From Bradyrhizobium sp. NDS-1 (GTDB lineage: Bacteria; Pseudomonadota; Alphaproteobacteria; Rhizobiales; Xanthobacteraceae), in the NCBI RefSeq assembly GCF_032918005.1, contig NZ_CP136628.1:3829501-3893500 (forward strand): a stretch of 64,000 nucleotides of DNA, given 5' to 3'. Both the position numbers and the translations under genes were made by a program. Below the pieces are notes generated by a model. It did no database searches. It was given only the letters and a program-made list of their open reading frames with translations, and was not told the DNA's origin. Below are positions 59,710-64,000 of this stretch, one piece after another (position 1 is the stretch's first letter; the number at the start of each line of letters is the position of its first letter).

Positions 59710-60468
59710 ATGTCCAACGCCGCCGCGCCCGCAACGGAAGGACCCGATCGGTCCGAGGCGCCCGCACATGTCGCCATCATCATGGATGGCAACGGGCGTT
59801 GGGCGGCCGCGCGCGGTCTGCCGCGTGCGGAGGGGCATCGCCGCGGTGTCGAGGCTCTGCGCCGCGTCGTGCGTGCCTCGCACGAGCTCGGCATCCGCTA
59901 TCTCACCATCTTCTCCTTCTCTTCGGAGAACTGGTCGCGCCCGGCGAGCGAGATCGGCGATCTCTTCGGTCTGCTCCGCCGCTTCATCCGCAACGACCTG
60001 GCGAGCCTGCATCGTGACGGCGTCAAGGTCCGCATCATCGGCGAGCGCGAAGGGCTGGAGAGCGACATCTGCGCGCTTTTGAACGAGGCCGAAGAGCTGA
60101 CACGCGACAACACGCGCCTCACGCTCGTCGTCGCCTTCAATTACGGCTCGCGGCACGAGATCGCGAAGGCGGCGCAGAAGCTCGCCCGTGAGGTCGCGGA
60201 AGGGAAGCGCGATCCTGATACGATCGACGCCGAGACGCTCGGGGCGCATCTCGATGCGCCCGATATTCCGGATCCCGATCTCATCATCCGCACCAGCGGC
60301 GAGCAGCGCCTGTCCAATTTCCTGATGTGGCAGGCCGCCTATAGCGAGCTCGTGTTCGTGCCGATCCACTGGCCCGATTTCGACAAGGCGGCGCTGGAAA
60401 GCGCGATCGCCGAATACGCCAGGCGCGAGCGCCGCTTCGGCGGTCTGGTCGCAAAGACCGCCTCGTGA
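59710..60468 (+). CDS. uppS: Undecaprenyl diphosphate synthase (isoprenyl transferase)
   Basis: A 252-residue cis-prenyltransferase that makes the lipid carrier for peptidoglycan and polysaccharide synthesis. The catalytic block is [22 protein letters not shown] with the essential Asp near residue 25. Later motifs are [10 protein letters not shown] and the C-terminal [27 protein letters not shown]. It starts ten bases after frr. Its TGA overlaps the GTG start of cdsA. Confidence 0.95.
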   Translation: MSNAAAPATEGPDRSEAPAHVAIIMDGNGRWAAARGLPRAEGHRRGVEALRRVVRASHELGIRYLTIFSFSSENWSRPASEIGDLFGLLRRFIRNDLASLHRDGVKVRIIGEREGLESDICALLNEAEELTRDNTRLTLVVAFNYGSRHEIAKAAQKLAREVAEGKRDPDTIDAETLGAHLDAPDIPDPDLIIRTSGEQRLSNFLMWQAAYSELVFVPIHWPDFDKAALESAIAEYARRERRFGGLVAKTAS

Positions 60469-61307
60469 GCGAACAAGATTCCGCACCGGCGGGCGCCAAG
60501 CCTGCCCCAAGCAATCTCGTGATGCGGGTCCTCGCAGCGCTGGTGCTGGCGCCGCTGACCGTTGCGATCGCTTATGCCGGCGGCTGGCTGTGGGCGCTGC
60601 TCGTCACTTTGGTCTCGATCGGACTGTTCGCAGAATGGCTGATGGTGGTGGGCGCGGGATCGGCCGCGCTGACCGGGGCAGGGACGGTGGTCATCGCGAT
60701 GATGGGGGCCGCTGTCGCTTTTGGCGGGCTCAAGACCTCCCTCATCGTCGGCCTCGTCGGCGGCGCGGTCGTGACGCTGATCGCGCGCGGCAAGTTCATT
60801 TGGGCGGCGACCGGATTTGCTTATGCAGCGGCGGCGCTGCTCGCCTCGATCCTGCTGCGGAAGGATCTCGCCAACGGTTTCTCCGCATTGATGTTCGTGC
60901 TGCTCGTGGTGTGGGCGACCGATATCGGCGGCTATTTCGCCGGCCGCAGCATCGGTGGACCGAAGCTCTGGCCGCGCGTGAGCCCCAAGAAGACCTGGGC
61001 GGGCGCTCTCGGCGGCTTTGGCGCGAGCCTCCTGGTTGCGGTCGGCTTCGCCGCTTGCGGGCTCGGAAAGATGGCGCCATTGCTCCTCGTCAGCGCCATC
61101 CTCTCGGTGGTGTCGGCGCTGGGCGATCTGTTCGAATCCGCCGTGAAGCGGCGCTTCGGTGTCAAGGATTCCAGTCACTTAATTCCCGGCCATGGCGGGC
61201 TTATGGACCGTCTGGACGGCTTTGTCGCCGCCATCCTGGCGGCATGGATTATCGGCTTTCTCCGCCATGGTGTGCATAGCGCCGGAAGCGGTCTTATGGT
61301 TTGGTGA
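60465..61307 (+). CDS. cdsA: Phosphatidate cytidylyltransferase
   Basis: A 280-residue integral membrane enzyme forming CDP-diacylglycerol for phospholipid synthesis. It has a GTG start at 60465 overlapping the uppS stop. About seven membrane segments are visible. The CdsA signature lies near the C-terminus: [29 protein letters not shown]. The earlier [31 protein letters not shown] block carries the conserved metal-binding aspartate. Confidence 0.94.
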   Translation: MSEQDSAPAGAKPAPSNLVMRVLAALVLAPLTVAIAYAGGWLWALLVTLVSIGLFAEWLMVVGAGSAALTGAGTVVIAMMGAAVAFGGLKTSLIVGLVGGAVVTLIARGKFIWAATGFAYAAAALLASILLRKDLANGFSALMFVLLVVWATDIGGYFAGRSIGGPKLWPRVSPKKTWAGALGGFGASLLVAVGFAACGLGKMAPLLLVSAILSVVSALGDLFESAVKRRFGVKDSSHLIPGHGGLMDRLDGFVAAILAAWIIGFLRHGVHSAGSGLMVW

Positions 61308-61311
61308 GGAT

Positions 61312-62535
61312 ATGAGCGCGGTCCCATTGCGTAATAACAGGCTTGCTGCGTCGTCCGTCCGCAGCGTCACGGTTCTCGGCGCCACCGGCTCGATCGGCGA
61401 CAGCACGATGGATCTGCTGCGCGCCTCGCCAGAGCGCTACCGCGTCGAGGCGCTGACGGCGAACGGCAACGTCGAAGCGCTGGCAAAGCTTGCGAAGGAA
61501 TTTTCCGCGCGTTACGTCGCTATCGCCGACACCTCCAAGCTCGCCGAGCTCAAGTCCGCACTGGCGGGAACGAGCACGGAATGCGGTGCCGGCGAAAGCG
61601 CGGTGATCGAGGCGGGCGCGCGTCCGGCCGATTGGGTCATGGCGGCCGTGAGCGGCGCCGCCGGATTGAAGCCGGCACTGGCTGCGGTCGATCGCGGCGC
61701 GCATGTGGCGCTCGCCAACAAGGAATGTCTGGTCTGCGCCGGTGATTTCTTCATGCAGCGCGCGGCCAAGGCGGGAGCCTGCATCCTGCCGGCCGATTCC
61801 GAGCACAACGCGCTGTTCCAGGCGCTCGCTTCAGGCAATCGCGACGAGCTCGTCCGCGTCATCATCACGGCCTCGGGCGGTCCGTTCCGCACCTGGAAGC
61901 CGGCGGATATCGAGCAGGCGACCCTCGCACAGGCCCTGAAGCATCCGAACTGGAGCATGGGCCAGAAGATCACGATCGATTCCGCCTCGATGATGAACAA
62001 GGGACTCGAGGTGATCGAGGCGTCCTATCTGTTCGCGCTCACGCCCGACGAGATCGATGTTCTCGTTCATCCGCAGTCGATCATCCACGGCATGGTCGAG
62101 TTTTCCGACTGCTCGGTGGTGGCCCAGCTCGGTGCGCCCGACATGCGCACCCCGATCGCGCACTGCCTCGGCTGGCCCGATCGCATCAAGGGGCCGGCGG
62201 CCAAGCTGGATCTCGCCAAGATCGGCCAGCTGACCTTCGAGGCCCCCGATTTCGAGCGCTTCCCCGGACTTCGGCTGGCTTACGATTCGCTCCGGACGGG
62301 GAAGGGGGCGACCACCGTCTATAACGCGGCCAACGAGGTTGCCGTCGCCGCGTTCATCGCCGGCAAGATCCGGTTCGGCGCGATTGCCCGGCTGGTGGAG
62401 GCGACACTGGACGACTGGATCCGCGGCGGGAACCCGGCGCCTCTGACCTCCGCCGACGATGCAATCTCTGTTGACCATGTTGCTCGAAATAGGGCTGCCG
62501 CCCTATTGCCTCAAATTGCCTTAAAGGCATCCTAG
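61312..62535 (+). CDS. dxr: 1-deoxy-D-xylulose-5-phosphate reductoisomerase
   Basis: A 407-residue NADPH enzyme of the MEP isoprenoid pathway. The start at 61312 ([13 protein letters not shown]) lies four bases after cdsA. Motifs are [19 protein letters not shown] (NADPH), [25 protein letters not shown] (metal and substrate) and [19 protein letters not shown]. The upstream products feed uppS, so the cluster joins isoprenoid and lipid-carrier synthesis. Confidence 0.96.
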   Translation: MSAVPLRNNRLAASSVRSVTVLGATGSIGDSTMDLLRASPERYRVEALTANGNVEALAKLAKEFSARYVAIADTSKLAELKSALAGTSTECGAGESAVIEAGARPADWVMAAVSGAAGLKPALAAVDRGAHVALANKECLVCAGDFFMQRAAKAGACILPADSEHNALFQALASGNRDELVRVIITASGGPFRTWKPADIEQATLAQALKHPNWSMGQKITIDSASMMNKGLEVIEASYLFALTPDEIDVLVHPQSIIHGMVEFSDCSVVAQLGAPDMRTPIAHCLGWPDRIKGPAAKLDLAKIGQLTFEAPDFERFPGLRLAYDSLRTGKGATTVYNAANEVAVAAFIAGKIRFGAIARLVEATLDDWIRGGNPAPLTSADDAISVDHVARNRAAALLPQIALKAS

Positions 62536-62579
62536 ATGGTTCGCGGCCAGGGCCTTGCGGCGCTGGATGAGGGAATTCG

Positions 62580-63731
62580 ATGATCGATTTTTTTGCTCAT
62601 AGTTTCAATACGTTGAGCCATGGGGTCCTGGGCTACGCCATTCCCTTCCTGTTCGTCCTGACAATCGTCGTGTTCTTTCACGAGCTCGGCCACTTTCTGG
62701 TCGCGCGCTGGGCGGGCGTTCGCGTGTTAACTTTCTCGCTCGGTTTCGGACCCGAGCTGGTCGGTTTCAATGACCGCCACGGCACCCGCTGGAAGATCTC
62801 GGCCATTCCGCTCGGCGGCTACGTCAAGTTCTTCGGCGACGAGAGCGAGGCATCGACCCCGTCGGCCCAGACGCTCGAGGCCATGACGACCGAGGAGCGC
62901 GCCGGCAGCTTCCACCACAAGAAAGTCGGCCCGCGCGCCGCCATCGTCGCGGCCGGCCCGATCGCCAATTTCATTCTGGGTGCGCTGATCTTCGCGGGCA
63001 TGGCGCTGTACTACGGCAAGCCGAGCACGATCGCGCGCGTTGACGGCGTCGTCGCCGACGGCGCTGCGGCCGCGGCCGGCTTCAAGGTCGGGGACGTCGT
63101 TGTTCAGATCGACGGCAAGCCGATCGAGAGCTTTGCGGACATGCAGCGAATCGTTGCGATGAATGCCGGTTCGGCGCTTGCCTTCCAGGTGAAGCGGGAC
63201 GGTAGCATCGTCTCGCTGACGGCCACCCCGGCGCTGCTCGAGCGCAAGGATCCGTTCGGCAACAGCCACCGGCTCGGTGTGCTCGGCATCGAGCACAAGG
63301 CCCAGGCCGGCGAGGCCTCGACCGCGCCGGTCGGCGTCGGCGAGGCGCTCAAGATCGGCGTCGAGCAGGTCTGGTTCATCATCACCAGCACATTCAAGTT
63401 CCTGGGAGCGCTGTTCGTTGGTCAGGGCAATCCCAACGAGGTCAGCGGCGTCCTGGGAATCGCGAAGATGTCGGGGCAGGCGGCCAGCGCCGGGTTCCAG
63501 TTCGTGATCAATTTGTGCGCAGTGCTGTCGGTGTCGATCGGCCTGTTGAACCTATTCCCGATCCCGCTGCTCGATGGCGGTCACCTTATGTTCTATGCGG
63601 CCGAAGTGGCCCGCGGCCGGCCCCTGTCGGAGCGGACTCAGGAGATGGGGTTCCGAATCGGGCTCGGCCTGGTGCTGATGTTGATGGTGTTTGCGACCTA
63701 CAACGACATCCTGCGGATGGCGGCATCCTGA
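62580..63731 (+). CDS. rseP: RIP metalloprotease RseP
   Basis: A 383-residue site-2-type intramembrane zinc protease. The catalytic HELGH motif is at residues 34-38 in the first membrane helix, and the second zinc site NLFPIPLLDGGHLM is near residue 330. One PDZ domain (VDGVVADGAAAAAGFKVGDVVVQIDGKPIESFADMQRIV) lies between. It cleaves anti-sigma factors and leftover signal peptides. It precedes bamA as in many proteobacteria. Confidence 0.95.
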   Translation: MIDFFAHSFNTLSHGVLGYAIPFLFVLTIVVFFHELGHFLVARWAGVRVLTFSLGFGPELVGFNDRHGTRWKISAIPLGGYVKFFGDESEASTPSAQTLEAMTTEERAGSFHHKKVGPRAAIVAAGPIANFILGALIFAGMALYYGKPSTIARVDGVVADGAAAAAGFKVGDVVVQIDGKPIESFADMQRIVAMNAGSALAFQVKRDGSIVSLTATPALLERKDPFGNSHRLGVLGIEHKAQAGEASTAPVGVGEALKIGVEQVWFIITSTFKFLGALFVGQGNPNEVSGVLGIAKMSGQAASAGFQFVINLCAVLSVSIGLLNLFPIPLLDGGHLMFYAAEVARGRPLSERTQEMGFRIGLGLVLMLMVFATYNDILRMAAS

Positions 63732-63907
63732 TGGAGGCTTTTTTGTGGCGTTGCTGTTGAGCAACGTCTTGGAATGAAATTGAAATCACGACGCTTTCGG
63801 CCGTTTGCGGCGTCGGCGAAATTGGCTACAAGCGGCCTCGACTTGGGGAATCTCCAGACCGGCGTTGGGGTTGGGTCTGGCTCGGAATGATAAGGGCGCG
63901 TTGCGCG

Positions 63908-64000
63908 ATGAAGTTTGGACTGCGACTCCGGGGGGGCTTGCTCGCAACCCTGATCATGTTCGGCGCGCCGGTGGTTGCCCCGGTCGGGGCTGTTTTTGTG
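63908..64000 (+). CDS. bamA: Outer membrane protein assembly factor BamA, N-terminal fragment (cut by window end)
   Basis: Only the first 31 codons are present. They begin MKFGLRLRGGLLATLIMFG and form the start of a signal peptide, with the mature protein beyond the window. The call rests on position directly after rseP, where bamA is the conserved neighbour. An in-frame ATG at 63887 would add seven residues. Confidence 0.7.
   Translation, partial: MKFGLRLRGGLLATLIMFGAPVVAPVGAVFV

Noticed and set aside
57363..59894. 843-codon open frame on the minus strand
   Set aside because: It runs antisense across tsf, pyrH and frr, three certain genes. It is a GC-content artefact.

Overview
The window is GC-rich, densely packed alphaproteobacterial chromosome, most likely Bradyrhizobium or a close relative in the Nitrobacteraceae. 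Evidence for this includes a complete 14-subunit nuo operon of the alphaproteobacterial type, RNase J beside birA, a short ProRS, a long RpsB, an Omp25/RopB-like porin, a pcuABCDE-type copper cluster as described in Bradyrhizobium, and the GTTC-N7-GTTC type of LexA box. I see no tRNA, rRNA, CRISPR array, insertion sequence or prophage.

Layout. Positions 1-2107 hold the 3' end of a TonB-dependent siderophore receptor and a PepSY membrane protein (iron uptake). Positions 2367-17988 hold nuoA to nuoN, encoding respiratory complex I. Two non-subunit genes sit inside this operon: a FkbM-type methyltransferase between nuoD and nuoE, and a 66-residue membrane protein between nuoE and nuoF. A palindromic intergenic repeat lies between nuoK and nuoL. 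Positions 17990-21168 continue with birA, rnj, methylmalonyl-CoA epimerase and a DUF1467 protein.

Positions 21201-37875 are an accessory stretch. It contains small envelope/stress proteins, a methyltransferase, methylthioribose kinase, a shortened LysR regulator divergent from a RidA/ATC-hydrolase pair, a sugar-type ABC transporter, a globin and the copper cluster (DUF2946, TonB receptor, PCuAC, YcnI, CopCD). Positions 38020-41404 return to core genes (proS, lolC/E, lolD). A second accessory stretch follows at 41500-48496: an MDR oxidoreductase with a divergent XRE/MmyB regulator, a large soluble hybrid histidine kinase, an Omp25-like porin, and a tiny 32-residue membrane protein behind two LexA boxes. 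Then come dnaE (replicative polymerase), a Tat-exported beta-carbonic anhydrase and a caspase-like protein that has lost both catalytic residues. Positions 56242-64000 are the conserved rpsB-tsf-pyrH-frr-uppS-cdsA-dxr-rseP-bamA cluster, with bamA cut by the window end.

The most interesting item is the 48336-48496 locus. A promoter is overlaid by two back-to-back LexA boxes in front of a 32-codon single-helix membrane protein, which is the architecture of the Caulobacter SOS division inhibitor SidA. Other notable points are the inactive caspase homologue, the histidine-rich loop in NuoL, the intrinsic terminator just ahead of the globin gene, the mutually exclusive hairpins between tsf and pyrH, and the 29-bp repeat that follows two unrelated transporter genes.
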